Below, one piece after another: positions 5,282 to 5,411 of a DNA stretch of 5,411 nt (the first letter of the stretch is position 1; each line of letters starts with the position of its first letter). A program made the translations under genes and the position numbers. The notes beneath the pieces were generated by a model. It did not search any database. It was not told the DNA's origin and saw only the letters and a program-made list of their open reading frames with translations. This stretch comes from an uncultured Oscillospiraceae bacterium (GTDB lineage: Bacteria; Bacillota; Clostridia; Oscillospirales; Oscillospiraceae). The stretch is taken from assembly GCA_934659415.1 (NCBI GenBank), contig CAKUHW010000089.1:1-5411 (forward strand). Direction: 5' to 3'.

Positions 5282-5411
5282 ATGAAAAAGCTCTATGAGA
5301 AAAGCGAACTGACCTTTGCCATCGTATGGATCGTGGTCTACTGCGCCCTGCAGTCTCTGGCCAATCCGCTGAACAAAGCCATCGGGATCGGATACGCCGC
5401 AAGCGCAGCCT
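5282..5411 (+). CDS. Membrane protein N-terminus, probable CPBP-family intramembrane protease (3' end outside window)
   Basis: Only 43 codons are visible. The N-terminus MKKLYEKSEL is followed by a hydrophobic segment from about residue 11 to 29 (TFAIVWIVVYCALQSLANP), then NKAIGIGYAASAA. This opening is very like that of clostridial CPBP (CAAX protease/bacteriocin-processing) intramembrane metalloproteases as I remember them, but the catalytic EExxxR and HxxxN/H motifs lie further on and cannot be checked. AGGGGGA (5269-5275) is 6 bases before the ATG. It follows the KTR terminator by about 60 bases, with no consensus promoter visible between, so it may depend on read-through from the tetR promoter. 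If CPBP, it would act in the cytoplasmic membrane; roles known for the family include self-immunity to bacteriocins and protein maturation. Confidence 0.68.
   Translation, partial: MKKLYEKSELTFAIVWIVVYCALQSLANPLNKAIGIGYAASAA

Overview
The window looks like chromosomal DNA from a GC-rich gut-type clostridium. Something in or near Oscillospiraceae (the Flavonifractor/Lawsonibacter kind of genome) would fit, judging by protein character, strong AGGAGG-type ribosome binding sites and G/C-ending codons. That placement is an inference, not a measurement. All convincing genes are on the + strand.

Region 1 (1-2374) is a housekeeping block. It holds the 3' part of a pyruvate kinase gene, its start lying before the window, followed by a complete tsaD for the tRNA t6A37 modification enzyme, closed by a strong intrinsic terminator. 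The pyruvate kinase frame is broken near 1218-1224. The expected C-terminal sequence (GSTNLIKAQTV, stop at 1255-1257) is still readable in another frame, while the frame as written runs on to a TGA that overlaps the tsaD ATG.

Region 2 (2375-2886) has no convincing gene but is rich in small DNA structures. It contains a DnaA-box-like cluster with one exact 9-mer, several short palindromes, and an orphan hairpin flanked by A and T runs that could act as a two-way terminator. It separates the housekeeping block from an accessory block.

Region 3 (2887-5411) is an accessory block whose codons are visibly less biased to G/C endings. A consensus promoter (TTGACA-17-TATAAT) with a hairpin or operator at its start point drives a six-helix membrane protein of unknown function and, overlapping it by 8 bases, a GNAT acetyltransferase. 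A second consensus promoter, overlapped by two abutting 16-bp operator palindromes, drives a TetR-family repressor. A small zinc-ribbon protein of the cysteine-rich KTR family follows, then a terminator hairpin that begins in its stop codon, then the N-terminus of a membrane protein that resembles CPBP (CAAX-type) intramembrane proteases. KTR proteins and TetR regulators often sit in conjugative or otherwise mobile clostridial regions, so this block may be a transferred island. No integrase, relaxase or attachment site is visible here.

I do not see a clearly new multi-gene system. The best leads are the pyruvate kinase frameshift at the effector loop, the double operator of the TetR gene, and the structured gene-free region with its DnaA-box-like cluster.
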